Assembly: GCA_900319935.1 (NCBI GenBank)
Contig: ONQJ01000019.1
Location: 1 to 40,082, forward strand
Direction of reading: 5' to 3'
Source: an uncultured Eubacteriales bacterium
GTDB taxonomy: Bacteria > Bacillota > Clostridia > Oscillospirales > Oscillospiraceae
Length of the DNA stretch: 40,082 nt
Part shown: one piece after another, positions 23,385-32,014 of the stretch
Position numbering within the stretch: position 1 is the first letter of the stretch
Layout: each line of letters begins with the position of its first letter
Program-made: the position numbers and the translations under genes
The notes under the pieces: generated by a model
Told to the model about the DNA's origin: nothing
The model's database searches: none
What the model saw: only the letters and a program-made list of their open reading frames with translations

Positions 23385-23840
23385 ATGAGTAAAATAACCG
23401 ATAAGGTGACGGAACTGGCCAAACCGATCGTGGAAGAAGAGGGCTGCAGCCTTTGGGACGTGGAATACGTGCGCGAGGCGGGTTCGCGATATCTTCGCAT
23501 CTATATCGACAAGCCCGGCGGCGTCGATATCGCCGACTGTGAGCGCATCAGCCGCCGCCTCGATCCGATCCTGGACGAGGAAGACCCAATCCCGGAGAGC
23601 TATGTTTTCGAAGTCGGCTCCGCCGGCATCGAGCGCGAGCTCAAGCGTCCGGGCGACTTTGAGGCTTTTCTCGGCAGCGAGGTGGAGGTGAAGCTCTACC
23701 AGCCCGTGAACGGCCAGAAGGCCTTTATCGGCAGGCTCGTCTCCTATTCCGACGGCGTCACGGAGATCGAGGTCAAGGGCAAGCCGTACCGCTTCAATAA
23801 GCAACAGACCGCGCAGGTAAGACTGCACGCAACGATATAA
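23385..23840 (+). CDS. rimP: Ribosome maturation factor RimP
   Basis: A 151-residue protein that assists assembly of the 30S subunit. The N-terminal domain shows EEEGCSLWDVEYVREAGSRYLRIYID, then the conserved ADCERISRRLDPILDEEDPI and YVFEVGSAGIERELKRPGDFEAFLG, which is the signature of the family. A C-terminal SH3-like domain follows. It is the first gene of the nusA-infB operon, its normal place. The ATG is preceded by GGGGTGAGAGC. Confidence 0.95.
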   Translation: MSKITDKVTELAKPIVEEEGCSLWDVEYVREAGSRYLRIYIDKPGGVDIADCERISRRLDPILDEEDPIPESYVFEVGSAGIERELKRPGDFEAFLGSEVEVKLYQPVNGQKAFIGRLVSYSDGVTEIEVKGKPYRFNKQQTAQVRLHATI

Positions 23841-23857
23841 AAAAGGGGTATAAAACA

Positions 23858-25141
23858 ATGAACGCAGAATTTTTCCAGGCCATCGAGGAGCTCGAAAAAG
23901 AAAAGGGCATCCCGCGCGAGTATATGTACGACAAGATCCGGCAGGCCATGCTTGCCGCCTTCCGCCGCGATAATCCCAATTGCGAGGACAATGTCGAGAT
24001 CATCCTTGACGAGGATAAAAAGCGCATCGAGATGGTCGTGAACAAGACCGTCGTCGAGAACGTCGAGGATCCCGACCACGAGATCACGCTCGACGCCGCG
24101 AAGAAGGTCGTCAAGCGCGCGAAAATGGGCGATATCATCCCCATCCCGGTCGAAACGAAGAAGTTCGGGCGCATCGCGGCCCAGGCCGCCAAGCAGGTCA
24201 TCATCCAGGGCATCCGCGAGGCAGAGCGCGGCATCATTTACGAGGAGTTCACCTCCAAGGAGCACGAGATCCTCACGGGCGTCGTCTCCCATGTCGAGCC
24301 GCGGAACGGCAGCGTGTCGATCCGCATCTCCTCCAACAGCGAATTCACCGAGGCCATGCTGGCCCCGAACGAGAGGATCCGCACCGAGGCCCTGCGCGAG
24401 GGCGACCGCATCAAGGTGTACGTCGTTGAGGTCCGCAACTCCACCCGCGGCCCGCAGGTGCTCATCAGCCGCACCCATCCCGGCCTCGTCAAGCGTCTTT
24501 TCGAGCTGGAGGTCCCCGAGATCTACGACGGCACCGTGGAGATCAAGTCCATCGCCCGCGAGGCGGGAAGCCGTACGAAGATGGCCGTGTTGTCCAACGA
24601 TCCCGACGTCGATCCCATCGGCGCCTGCGTCGGCCCCAAGGGAGGCCGCGTGGCGAGCATCGTCAACGAGCTGGGCGGAGAAAAGATCGACATCATCAAG
24701 TACAGCGAGATCCCCGAGGAGTATATCGCCGCGTCCCTCTCTCCGTCCGAGGTCCTGAGCGTCACGATGCTCGAGGACGGCAAGAGCTGCCGCGTCGTCG
24801 TGCCGGACAACCAGCTTTCCCTCGCCATCGGCAAGGAGGGCCAGAACGCCCGTGCGGTGGCGGAGACCATGCAGAAGAAAATACCGATGCGGCAGTGTCT
24901 CGGCTGCCGCGAGATGAAGCCGAAAAAGGAACTGATCCGCGTCGTGCGTTCGCCCGAAGGGTTGATCTCCCTGGATTTCAAAGGGAAGGCCCCGGGCAGG
25001 GGAGCATACCTCTGCCGCAGCGGCGAATGCCTGAAAAAGGCCGTGAAGAGCAAATCGCTCGAGAGGGCCTTCTCCGCGCAGATCCCGCAGGACGTCTACG
25101 ACAGACTGCAGCGGGAAATGGAGGTCGGAGATGACGGATAA
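23858..25141 (+). CDS. nusA: NusA-YlxR (RnpM) fusion: transcription factor NusA joined in frame to YlxR
   Basis: A 427-residue open frame that reads as two proteins. Residues 1 to about 334 are NusA, which controls pausing, termination and antitermination: the RNA polymerase-binding N-domain (FFQAIEELEKEKGI), an S1 domain (GVVSHVEPRNGSVSI), KH1 (PIGACVGPKGGRVASI) and KH2 (SLAIGKEGQNAR). KH2 stops just after its GxxG motif; the expected end, about 20-30 residues beginning LAARLTGWKIDIK, is missing. Residues 338-427 are a complete YlxR/RnpM domain (RQCLGCREMKPKKELIRVV, GKAPGRGAYLC), normally the separate next gene and reported to modulate RNase P. An internal ATG at 24869 could start YlxR alone, but its CGGAG site is only three bases away. 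A natural fusion or a deletion, biological or in the assembly, is possible. Confidence 0.88.
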   Translation: MNAEFFQAIEELEKEKGIPREYMYDKIRQAMLAAFRRDNPNCEDNVEIILDEDKKRIEMVVNKTVVENVEDPDHEITLDAAKKVVKRAKMGDIIPIPVETKKFGRIAAQAAKQVIIQGIREAERGIIYEEFTSKEHEILTGVVSHVEPRNGSVSIRISSNSEFTEAMLAPNERIRTEALREGDRIKVYVVEVRNSTRGPQVLISRTHPGLVKRLFELEVPEIYDGTVEIKSIAREAGSRTKMAVLSNDPDVDPIGACVGPKGGRVASIVNELGGEKIDIIKYSEIPEEYIAASLSPSEVLSVTMLEDGKSCRVVVPDNQLSLAIGKEGQNARAVAETMQKKIPMRQCLGCREMKPKKELIRVVRSPEGLISLDFKGKAPGRGAYLCRSGECLKKAVKSKSLERAFSAQIPQDVYDRLQREMEVGDDG

Positions 25142-25565
25142 AGCCTTGAAGCTGCTCGGTCTGATGCGCCCGGCGGGCGCGATCGAGATCGGGACCGACC
25201 GTGCCGTCGAGGCGGTGCGGGCCGGCAAAGCCAGAGCGCTGCTGCTCGCCTCCGACGCATCGGAGACGGCGCTGCGCAAGGCCGGATACGCGCTCGAGGG
25301 AAAGAGCGCGCCGGATCTGAAGCTGCCCTTCACAAGAGATGAGCTGTCCGACGCACTGGGCGTGGGCGACTGCACGATGGCGGCGATCACGGATATGGGG
25401 TTTGCGGTGGCCTTTGTCAGGCTGCTCGCTGACCGGGACCCGGAGAGATTTGCCGATGCGGCGGCCGCTCTGGCGGACAAGCAGGAGAAAATGCGCCGCC
25501 GCCGCAGTGAAAAAGGGACAAAAGGGCACGCGAAGACGAACGGAACGAGGAGGAAGAACAGATGA
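25131..25565 (+). CDS. L7Ae/L30e-family RNA-binding protein, YlxQ-like
   Basis: A 144-residue protein. The first 100 residues match the YlxQ/L7Ae fold that binds kink-turn [44 protein letters not shown], then [13 protein letters not shown]. The last 30 residues are a very basic tail ([22 protein letters not shown]) that ordinary YlxQ lacks and that probably contacts RNA. It sits between ylxR and infB, the usual place of ylxQ. It overlaps the upstream gene by 11 bases, with GGAGGTCGGAG as ribosome site, and infB by four. Confidence 0.88.
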   Translation: MTDKALKLLGLMRPAGAIEIGTDRAVEAVRAGKARALLLASDASETALRKAGYALEGKSAPDLKLPFTRDELSDALGVGDCTMAAITDMGFAVAFVRLLADRDPERFADAAAALADKQEKMRRRRSEKGTKGHAKTNGTRRKNR

Positions 25566-27916
25566 GTATGATCAAATACAGAGTGCACGAGGTAGCGAAG
25601 GATTTCGGTATGCCGACCAAGGCGGTCACCCAGATCCTGACGGACTACGTCGCCACTCCGAAAAACCATATGCAGGTGCTGGAGACCCCGGAGCTGGACG
25701 TGATCTTTGAGTATATTACCCAGCACCATCAGGTCGAGAGCCTGGAGGAGATCTTCAAGGTCGAGCCGAAGAGCGCCCCTCCGCAGGAGGAGAAAAAGGC
25801 CGAGAGCGCTCCCGCCGCGAAGACCGAGCCCGCCGCAAAGAGCGCGGCTCCCGCGCCCGGCCCGAAAGCGCCCGCCCCGATGCAGCCGAAGGCCGAAAAG
25901 AAGGACAAGCCGCACGTGCCCCGCCAGGTCGCGGAGAAACGCGTCGTCGACACCAGAGGCGGCGCAGCGGTCAACATCGAAAAATACAACGAGAAATTCG
26001 AGGATCTCGCCGGCTCCCGCGGCGGAAAGAGCCTCAAGAACGGCCCGAGCGGCAAGAAAGAAAAGATCGGCGGCAAGAACAAGCAGCGCCAGACCGCGCA
26101 GGTCACCTCCGCCAAGCGCCGTCAGGAGGAGCGCGACAAGATGCAGCGCCTCCAGCTCGAGATCGCCAAGAAGCAGCAGCTCAAGGTGGAGATCCCCGAC
26201 GAGATCGCCGTCGGCGAGTTGGCCTCCCGCATGAAGAAGACCGCGGCCGAGGTCATCAAGCAGCTCTTCAAGCTGGGCGTCTTCGCCTCCGTCTCCGACG
26301 TGATCGACTACGACACCGCGGCCCTCGTCGCGATGGAGCTCGACTGCAAGGTCGAGAAGGAAGTCATCGTCACGGTCGAGGAAAAGCTGATCGACGACCG
26401 CGCCGACACCGAGGAGGAGCTCGTTCCCCGCGCTCCCGTTGTGGTCGTCATGGGTCACGTCGACCACGGCAAGACCTCGCTGCTCGACTACATCCGCCAT
26501 GCCAACGTCGCCTCCGGCGAGGCCGGCGGCATCACGCAGCATATCGGCGCCTACACCGTCGAGATCAACGGCAGCCCGATCACCTTCCTCGACACGCCGG
26601 GCCACGAGGCCTTCACCTCCATGCGCGCACGCGGCGCGATGGTCACGGACGTGGCGATCCTGGTCGTCGCGGCCGACGACGGCATCATGCCGCAGACCGT
26701 CGAGAGCATCAACCACGCAAAGGCGGCGGGCATCCCGATCGTCGTTGCGATCAACAAAATGGATAAGGTCGGCGCGAACCCAGAGCGCATCAAGCAGCAG
26801 CTCACCGAATACGACCTCGTCAGCGAGGAGTGGGGCGGCGAGACCATCGTCTGCCCGATCTCGGCCAAGACCGGCATGGGCGTCGACAATCTGCTGGAAA
26901 ACCTCGTGCTGCAGGCCGAGGTGCTCGAGCTGCGCGCCAATCCGAACCGCGCCGCGAAGGGAACCGTCATCGAGGCGCGCCTGGACAAGGGCCGCGGCCC
27001 GATCATGACCGTGCTCGTGCAGAACGGCACGCTCAAGCTCGGCGACATCATCATCGCCGGCACCTGCGTGGGCCGCGTGCGCACGATGATCAACGACAAA
27101 GGCCAGCGCGTCACCGAGGCGGGCCCCTCCACGCCTGTTGAGATCTCCGGTCTGAACGAAGTGCCGAGCGCCGGCGATATCTTCAACGCCGTCGCGGACG
27201 AGCGCATGGCGAGGGAACTCGCCGAGGAGCGCCGCATCCAGCAGTCCTCCGGTTCCTCCGCCGCCAAGAAGGTCAGTCTGGAGGATCTCTTCAGCCAGAT
27301 CCAGGCCGGCGAGATGAAGACGCTCAACCTTATCGTCAAGGCCGACGTGCAGGGCTCCGCCGAGGCGGTCAAGTCCTCGCTGGAGAAGATCTCCAACGAG
27401 GAGGTCCGCGTCAAGGTCATCCACAGCGCGGTCGGCGCAATCAACGAGAGCGATGTCATGCTTGCCGCCACCTCCGGCGCGATCATCGTCGGCTTCAACG
27501 TCCGCCCGGACAATGCCGCGCGCGACAGCGCCGCGCGGAGCAACGTCGATATGCGCATGTACCGCGTCATCTACGACTGCATCAACGAGATCGAAGCCGC
27601 CATGAAGGGCATGCTCGCTCCGAAGTTCCGCGAGAACGTGATCGGCCATGCCGAGGTGCGCGAGACCTACAAGGTTTCCAAGGTCGGCACGATCTGCGGC
27701 TGCTACTGCCAGGACGGCAAGATCCAGCGCGGCTGCCAGGTGCGCGTGCTGCGCGACAATATCGTCATCCACGAGGGCGAGCTGGCTTCGCTGCGCCGCT
27801 TCAAGGACGACGTCAGGGAAGTCGCCGCAGGCTACGAGTGCGGCATGCAGATCGAGAAGTTCAACGACGTGAAGGTCGGCGACATCATCGAATGCTTCGT
27901 GATGGAGCAGATCTGA
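25562..27916 (+). CDS. infB: Translation initiation factor IF-2
   Basis: IF-2 is the GTPase that brings initiator tRNA to the 30S subunit and promotes subunit joining. The 784-residue protein begins with the IF2 N-terminal helix domain ([17 protein letters not shown]). A long Ala/Pro/Lys-rich linker follows (about 70-200), then a second N-domain (about 215-265). The G domain has [12 protein letters not shown] (G1), [10 protein letters not shown] (G2), DTPGHEAF (G3), NKMD (G4) and SAK (G5). Domains II to IV continue to the end. A second in-frame ATG at 25568 (MIKYRVHEV) is an alternative start; the first overlaps ylxQ as ATGA and is preferred for coupling. Confidence 0.97.
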   Translation: MSMIKYRVHEVAKDFGMPTKAVTQILTDYVATPKNHMQVLETPELDVIFEYITQHHQVESLEEIFKVEPKSAPPQEEKKAESAPAAKTEPAAKSAAPAPGPKAPAPMQPKAEKKDKPHVPRQVAEKRVVDTRGGAAVNIEKYNEKFEDLAGSRGGKSLKNGPSGKKEKIGGKNKQRQTAQVTSAKRRQEERDKMQRLQLEIAKKQQLKVEIPDEIAVGELASRMKKTAAEVIKQLFKLGVFASVSDVIDYDTAALVAMELDCKVEKEVIVTVEEKLIDDRADTEEELVPRAPVVVVMGHVDHGKTSLLDYIRHANVASGEAGGITQHIGAYTVEINGSPITFLDTPGHEAFTSMRARGAMVTDVAILVVAADDGIMPQTVESINHAKAAGIPIVVAINKMDKVGANPERIKQQLTEYDLVSEEWGGETIVCPISAKTGMGVDNLLENLVLQAEVLELRANPNRAAKGTVIEARLDKGRGPIMTVLVQNGTLKLGDIIIAGTCVGRVRTMINDKGQRVTEAGPSTPVEISGLNEVPSAGDIFNAVADERMARELAEERRIQQSSGSSAAKKVSLEDLFSQIQAGEMKTLNLIVKADVQGSAEAVKSSLEKISNEEVRVKVIHSAVGAINESDVMLAATSGAIIVGFNVRPDNAARDSAARSNVDMRMYRVIYDCINEIEAAMKGMLAPKFRENVIGHAEVRETYKVSKVGTICGCYCQDGKIQRGCQVRVLRDNIVIHEGELASLRRFKDDVREVAAGYECGMQIEKFNDVKVGDIIECFVMEQI

Positions 27917-27936
27917 CAGAGGTTCAGGAGAACACC

Positions 27937-28233
27937 ATGCCTTCCAACAAATTAGCAAGAACAAACGACGATATCCAGTTCGTCATTTCCAAACTGCTGC
28001 GCGAGGTCAAGGACCCGCGCGTGCAGCAGGGGATGATCAGCGTGACCCGCGTGGAGACGACGGGAGACCTGCGCTATTCGAAGATCTGGCTGTCCGTGCT
28101 CGGCATGCGGGACGAGAAGGAATTCCGCCGCGGGCTGCGCGACCACAGTATTGAATACGGCGCGCATATCAACGAGGTCATCAACAGCCTCGATATTCCA
28201 CACGACGGGGATGAGGAGCATGAAGACCAGTGA
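27937..28233 (+). CDS. rbfA: Ribosome-binding factor A with an internal deletion
   Basis: RbfA is a cold-shock-related KH-fold protein that helps mature the 5' end of 16S rRNA. The N-terminal half (LARTNDDIQFVISKLLREVKDPRV, then TTGDLRYSKIWLSVLG) and the C-terminal motif (DHSIEYGAHINEVI) are clear. The protein has only 98 residues, against about 117 usually. From recalled family sequences the missing block is about 27 residues between FRRGL and RDHSIEYG. It normally holds the helix-kink-helix (AxxFIRxELGxRLxLRxTPE) at the heart of the KH fold. The frame is kept, but function is doubtful. The start has AGGAG six bases upstream; the open frame extends into infB without homology. Confidence 0.85.
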   Translation: MPSNKLARTNDDIQFVISKLLREVKDPRVQQGMISVTRVETTGDLRYSKIWLSVLGMRDEKEFRRGLRDHSIEYGAHINEVINSLDIPHDGDEEHEDQ

Positions 28234-29155
28234 AACGGCAAAGCTGTTCCGCACCCGGGACAACTTTCTGCTGCTGACGCACAAAAATCCGGACGGCGAT
28301 ACGCTGGGCAGCGCTGCGGCGCTGTGCAGCGCGCTGCGCCGCGCCGGAAAAACGGCGTTTCTCTTCCCCAATGCCGAGATGACGGAGAAATACCGCCCCT
28401 TCGCCGAGCCTTACCACGCCCGCGAGGGATTTGAGCCCTCGTTTACGGTGGCCGTCGATATCGCGGCCGAAGGGCTTCTGCCTCCCGGCTTTTTCGGAAA
28501 GGTCGATTTCTGCATCGATCACCACCCCTCCAACACGCACTACACGCCCAAAAGCCTCATCGCGCCGAGCAAGGCCTCCTGCGGAGAGATCGTGCTGCAG
28601 CTTATCAAAGCGCTCAACGGCGACGTTTCCGAGGAGGAGGCCAATCTGCTCTACGTTGCGGTCTCCACCGACTGCGGCTGCTTCGTGTACGCCAATACGA
28701 AGGCCGACACGCTGCGCGCGGCGGCGGAGCTGCTCGATCTCGGCGCGGACAATCAGACGCTCAATATCAAGCTGTTCCGCAAGATCTCCCGCGCGCGGAT
28801 GAAGATCGAGGGAATGATCCTCTCGGGCATGGAGTTTTATCGCGACGGGAAGATCTCGCTGGCCACGATCACGCAGGAAATGCTGTGCGAGGCGGGGGCG
28901 AGCGAGGAAGATCTCGACGATATCTCCGGACTGGCCGGCAAGGCGGAGGGTGCGATCCTGAGCGTCACCGTGCGCGAGCAGCCGGGCGGCGAGAGCCGTA
29001 TCTCCCTGCGCTCCTCGCCCGAGGTGGACTGCAGCGCAATTTGCGCCGTCTTCGGCGGCGGCGGCCACGCGATGGCCGCCGGCTGCACGATCCAGTCGCC
29101 GCCGGAAAAGGCCAAGCGCATGCTGCTCGACGTCATAGACGAGGTCTGGAGATGA
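28220..29155 (+). CDS. nrnA: DHH/DHHA1-family phosphoesterase, NrnA-like
   Basis: A 311-residue enzyme of the NrnA/Pap family, which degrades nanoRNAs and may dephosphorylate pAp or cleave cyclic dinucleotide products. Metal-binding motifs are present in order: HKNPDGDTLGSAAAL near the N-terminus, the VDFCIDHHPSN DHH motif near residue 95, and STDCGCFVY. The C-terminal DHHA1 domain ends with FGGGGHAMAAGC. Start choice is between ATG 28211 and ATG 28220, both inside the rbfA end; the second is a conservative pick. It is translationally coupled to truB by an ATGA overlap. Position between rbfA and truB is standard in Firmicutes. Confidence 0.93.
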   Translation: MKTSETAKLFRTRDNFLLLTHKNPDGDTLGSAAALCSALRRAGKTAFLFPNAEMTEKYRPFAEPYHAREGFEPSFTVAVDIAAEGLLPPGFFGKVDFCIDHHPSNTHYTPKSLIAPSKASCGEIVLQLIKALNGDVSEEEANLLYVAVSTDCGCFVYANTKADTLRAAAELLDLGADNQTLNIKLFRKISRARMKIEGMILSGMEFYRDGKISLATITQEMLCEAGASEEDLDDISGLAGKAEGAILSVTVREQPGGESRISLRSSPEVDCSAICAVFGGGGHAMAAGCTIQSPPEKAKRMLLDVIDEVWR

Positions 29156-30024
29156 ACGGCATCCTGCTCGTCGACAAACCGCGTGACTGGACAAGCTTTG
29201 ACGTCGCCGCCAAGCTCAGGGGCCTTTGCAAAACGCGGCGGATCGGACACTCCGGCACGCTCGACCCGATGGCGACCGGACTGCTCGTGATGTTCCTCGG
29301 CCGCGCCACACGCGCCGTGCCCTTCGCGGAGGAGCATGACAAACGCTATATCGCCTCCCTCAGACCCGGCCTTGTCACCGACACGCAGGATATTACGGGT
29401 AATATACTCGAAAACAACGCGTGCTCCGTGACGGCGGAGGAACTGGAGGAGGCTTTGCGCGCTTTTCGCGGCGAGATCGAACAGATCCCGCCGATGTACA
29501 GCGCGATCCGCGTCAACGGTCGCCGGCTCTACGACATTGCCCGCCGCGGCGGCGAGGTGGAAAGAAAGCCGCGCCCGGTCACGATCCGCAGTCTCGAGCT
29601 GCTCGGCCGTGATGAAAACGGCGACTATCTGCTGGACGTCCGCTGCTCAAAGGGCACCTATGTTCGTACGCTCTGCCACGATATCGGGCAGCGCCTCGGC
29701 TGCGGAGCATGCCTGAGCGCGCTCAGGCGTACGGAAGTCGGGGACTTCTCCGTGGAAAACGCACACACCGTGGACGAGCTGATCGCCGCCGCGGAAGCGG
29801 GGAAGATCGAGGAACTTCTTCTCGGCATCGACGCGCTGTTCCCCGGTATGAGGCACGTCGTCGCGGATTCGGAAAGTGAGAAGAAGATCCGCTGCGGCAA
29901 CCCCGTCGAAACGGCGGAGGAGGACGGACCGGCGCTCGTCTACGGCCCGAACGGCTCTCTTCTGATGCTCGGAGACATCCGGAATAATATTATGTCAACC
30001 ACAAAAAGCTTTTTTGAGGTATAG
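29152..30024 (+). CDS. truB: tRNA pseudouridine(55) synthase
   Basis: TruB converts U55 in the T loop of tRNA to pseudouridine. The 290-residue protein starts with GILLVDKPRDWTSFDV. The catalytic aspartate lies in HSGTLDPMATGLL (about residues 38-50). Later family motifs are KRYIASLRPGLVTDTQDITG, PPMYSAIRVNGRRLYDIAR and CSKGTYVRTLCHDIG. A short PUA-like C-terminal domain follows residue 240. The start overlaps nrnA by four bases, and ribF follows after three bases. Confidence 0.96.
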   Translation: MNGILLVDKPRDWTSFDVAAKLRGLCKTRRIGHSGTLDPMATGLLVMFLGRATRAVPFAEEHDKRYIASLRPGLVTDTQDITGNILENNACSVTAEELEEALRAFRGEIEQIPPMYSAIRVNGRRLYDIARRGGEVERKPRPVTIRSLELLGRDENGDYLLDVRCSKGTYVRTLCHDIGQRLGCGACLSALRRTEVGDFSVENAHTVDELIAAAEAGKIEELLLGIDALFPGMRHVVADSESEKKIRCGNPVETAEEDGPALVYGPNGSLLMLGDIRNNIMSTTKSFFEV

Positions 30025-30027
30025 AAC

Positions 30028-30948
30028 ATGGCAGAGATCAAACGCGCCGCCGCTATCGGCTTTTTTGACGGCGTGCATATCGGTCACGCGGCGCTGCTGG
30101 AAAAAACAAAACAGCGCGCGCTTGAGTGCGGAGCGATCCCTTCGGTCATCAGCTTCGACGTCCATCCGGACAATCTGGTCTTCGGCGGCGAGGTCAAGCT
30201 GATCAACAGCGCGCTCGGACGTGAGGACCTGATCCGGCGGCTCTTCGGCATCGACGAGGTGGTGTTCCTGCACTTCAACCGTCATTTGATGACGATGCCG
30301 TGGGAGGATTTCATCCGCTCGCTGTCAAAAGAGCTGAACATCGCGCATGTCGTGGTCGGGCACGATTTCTGCTTCGGTTATCATGGGGAAGGAACCGCCG
30401 AAAAACTCCGGGCCTATTGTGCCGCGCACGGTTTGGGCTGCGACGTGATCCCGGCCGTCACGCTCGACGGACGGACCGTCAGCTCGAGCTATATCCGCAC
30501 GCTGATCGAAAAGGGCGAGATGGAACAGGCGCGGCGCTATCTGGGCCACCCGCACGTCCTCACCGACACGGTACACGCCGGCTGCCACCTGGGCAGTCAG
30601 CTCGGGGCGCCGACGATCAATATGGTCTTCCCCGAAGGCGTGCTCGTCCCGCGCCACGGCGTTTACGCCACGCGCGTATGCCTCGACAGCGGCGAGAGCT
30701 ACTGCGCCGTGACGAACGTGGGCGTGCGTCCGACGACGGGCAGCGATAACGCGCTGAGCGTCGAGAGCCATCTGCTGGACTATTCCGGCAACCTCTACGG
30801 CCGCCGGGTGCGGGTGGAGTTTTACGCCTTCTTGCGCGGCGAGGTCAAGTTCGCCAGCTACGAAGAGCTCTCTTCGCAGATCGCCCGCGATGCCGAAACG
30901 GCACGGGAATACTTTGAAAACAGCAAGGCAAACTCAACTGACGGTTGA
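30028..30948 (+). CDS. ribF: Bifunctional riboflavin kinase / FAD synthetase
   Basis: RibF phosphorylates riboflavin to FMN and adenylates FMN to FAD. The N-terminal nucleotidyltransferase half carries GFFDGVHIGHAALL (residues 11-24), VISFDVHPD and the VSSSYIRTLI signature. The C-terminal kinase half shows GSQLGAPTINM, a variant of the usual GRxxGFPTAN, GVYATRV, VGVRPTTG and ESHLLDYSGNLYG. Length (306) is normal. The first strand begins directly at the motif with little N-terminal leader, slightly shorter than most. It is the last gene of the nusA-infB operon, and its stop codon lies within the terminator stem. Confidence 0.95.
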   Translation: MAEIKRAAAIGFFDGVHIGHAALLEKTKQRALECGAIPSVISFDVHPDNLVFGGEVKLINSALGREDLIRRLFGIDEVVFLHFNRHLMTMPWEDFIRSLSKELNIAHVVVGHDFCFGYHGEGTAEKLRAYCAAHGLGCDVIPAVTLDGRTVSSSYIRTLIEKGEMEQARRYLGHPHVLTDTVHAGCHLGSQLGAPTINMVFPEGVLVPRHGVYATRVCLDSGESYCAVTNVGVRPTTGSDNALSVESHLLDYSGNLYGRRVRVEFYAFLRGEVKFASYEELSSQIARDAETAREYFENSKANSTDG

Positions 30949-30959
30949 GTTTGCCTTTT
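30925..30959 (+). terminator. Rho-independent terminator embedded in the 3' end of ribF
   Basis: A perfect 14-bp stem, 30925-30938 and 30944-30957 (loop TGACG), ends with a run of four T residues. The last eight ribF codons, including the stop at 30946-30948, form the left arm, loop and part of the right arm. Confidence 0.85.
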
Positions 30960-30973
30960 CAACTGAAAAGTTA

Positions 30974-31003
30974 TTGGCAGCAGCCGCTTTTTGTGTTTAG
31001 TAT
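30974..31003 (+). promoter_or_regulatory. Promoter of the HTH / cysteine-repeat gene
   Basis: TTGGCA (30974-30979), an 18-base spacer and TAGTAT (30998-31003). The predicted start near 31010 leaves a short leader with GGAGGATC as ribosome site. Confidence 0.65.
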
Positions 31004-31042
31004 TTTGTCAGAGCCGCGGACAAATCGACAGGAGGATCTGAA

Positions 31043-31828
31043 ATGAACAACATACTCGGCGAGAACATCGCCCGTTTAAGAAAAGAAAAGGGCATGACGC
31101 AGGAGGACCTGGCCAGAGAGCTGAACATCTCCTATCAGGCTGTGAGCAAATGGGAAAACGGCGTCTCTTCCCCCGATATTTCCAACATCAAGCTGCTCGC
31201 GCAGTTTTTCGGCGTGAGCATCGACATGCTCTTCGGCCTCGAGCTTTTGCCGCAAAGAGAGGCGGAGGCGCCCGCGCCGCCCGCCAAAGACGAAACGGAG
31301 GAGATCGCCCAGCCGATCGAGGCGTCTCCGTACAGGAGCGCGTCTTACGATGACGACGACTCCTTTCTGCCCTGGGACGACGACAACACGCTGCGCGCCG
31401 TGCTCTTCCGCGGACGGCAGCTCGTCTCGGCGGAAGAGATCGAAAGAAAGCTCTTCGGCAGGGGAGTCACGCTCGAGTACAGCGGCGAAGCGCTGAATGT
31501 GTTCAGCTTCTTCGACGTCAAGTGCGAGGACGTCTCCGGAAACGTCGAGGCGGGCGGGGACGTGAACTGCGCCTCCGTCGGCGGGAATGTGAACGCAGGC
31601 GACGACGTGAGCTGCGAAGAGGTCGGTTCAACGGTCAGCTGCGGCGGAGACGCGGACTGCGGAGACGTGGGCGGCGACGTCCGCGCGGGCGGAGACGTGA
31701 ACTGCGGCTCCGTCATCGGGAGCGTCAACACGGGCGGCGACGTCAACTGCGGCAACGTCGGCGGAAGCGTTTCGACCGCCGGAGACGTGAACTGCGCGAT
31801 CGTCGGAGGCGGCCTTTACCGCAGATAA
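31043..31828 (+). CDS. XRE-type helix-turn-helix protein with a C-terminal 15-residue cysteine repeat
   Basis: A 261-residue soluble protein. Residues 1-65 are a standard XRE/Cro DNA-binding domain (LGENIARLRKEKGMTQEDLA, SYQAVSKWENGVSSPD). Residues 70-110 are an acidic, Pro-rich linker. Residues 111-150 form a small domain. From residue 161 to the end is a perfect tandem array with period 15 and consensus C-x-x-V-G-G-x-V-x-A-G-G-D-V-N. Cysteines stand at 161, 176, 191, 206, 221, 236 and 251, with one extra at 200. Gly-Asp turns and alternating Val suggest a short beta-helix or solenoid with a cysteine ladder on one face, as in polymer-forming or pentapeptide-like folds. Metal binding, redox sensing or oligomerisation are possible; the regulated genes are unknown. 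It has its own promoter and terminator. Confidence 0.85.
   Translation: MNNILGENIARLRKEKGMTQEDLARELNISYQAVSKWENGVSSPDISNIKLLAQFFGVSIDMLFGLELLPQREAEAPAPPAKDETEEIAQPIEASPYRSASYDDDDSFLPWDDDNTLRAVLFRGRQLVSAEEIERKLFGRGVTLEYSGEALNVFSFFDVKCEDVSGNVEAGGDVNCASVGGNVNAGDDVSCEEVGSTVSCGGDADCGDVGGDVRAGGDVNCGSVIGSVNTGGDVNCGNVGGSVSTAGDVNCAIVGGGLYRR
31523..31825 (+). repeat. 45-bp tandem coding repeat (15-residue cysteine repeat)
   Basis: Six full units and one partial unit of 45 bases encode the C-x-x-V-G-G-x-V-x-A-G-G-D-V-N motif. The third unit, with SCGGDAD, is the most diverged. Codons differ from unit to unit, so the array is old and kept at the protein level rather than freshly expanded. Confidence 0.85.
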
Positions 31829-31832
31829 AACC

Positions 31833-31868
31833 AAAACGGACACCGGGACGAACCGGCGTCCGTTTTTT
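31833..31868 (+). terminator. Rho-independent terminator after the HTH / cysteine-repeat gene
   Basis: The arms AAAACGGAC and GTCCGTTTT plus an inner CCGG/CCGG pair form a stem with one A-C mismatch and a six-base loop, followed by eight T residues in total. It separates this gene from the TIR array. Confidence 0.82.
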
Positions 31869-31931
31869 TTCATGCTCTTCGCCCGCGGCGGAGTTTTTTT
31901 GTTATTCCGGGCCTGAAAAGCAAATCCCTCG

Positions 31932-31960
31932 TTGCCATTGTTTTTCTTGCGTGATATAGT
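31932..31960 (+). promoter_or_regulatory. Promoter of the TIR / leucine-rich-repeat array
   Basis: TTGCCA (31932-31937), a 17-base spacer and TATAGT (31955-31960). The start is predicted near 31967, about 48 bases before the first gene of the array. No other promoter was recognised within the array, whose genes are 17-26 bases apart or overlapping. Confidence 0.75.
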
Positions 31961-32014
31961 AGATTTGAGTGAGTATAACCCAAATTTCTTTTCGGAAAAA
32001 GAGATGACGGCGCT

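Noticed and set aside
23744..27964. A 1406-codon open frame on the minus strand opposite rimP, nusA and infB
   Set aside because: Low-complexity product rich in Leu, Asp, Arg and Ala, no recognisable domain, and the plus strand is filled by known genes. Long antisense frames are expected in GC-rich sequence. The same holds for minus-strand frames at 1223-2965, 6477-8879, 8842-10272, 10905-12494 and 38380-39624.
31523..31825. Possible CRISPR-like or non-coding tandem repeat
   Set aside because: The 45-base period is in frame, units vary at third codon positions, there are no spacers, and the product is a regular protein repeat.
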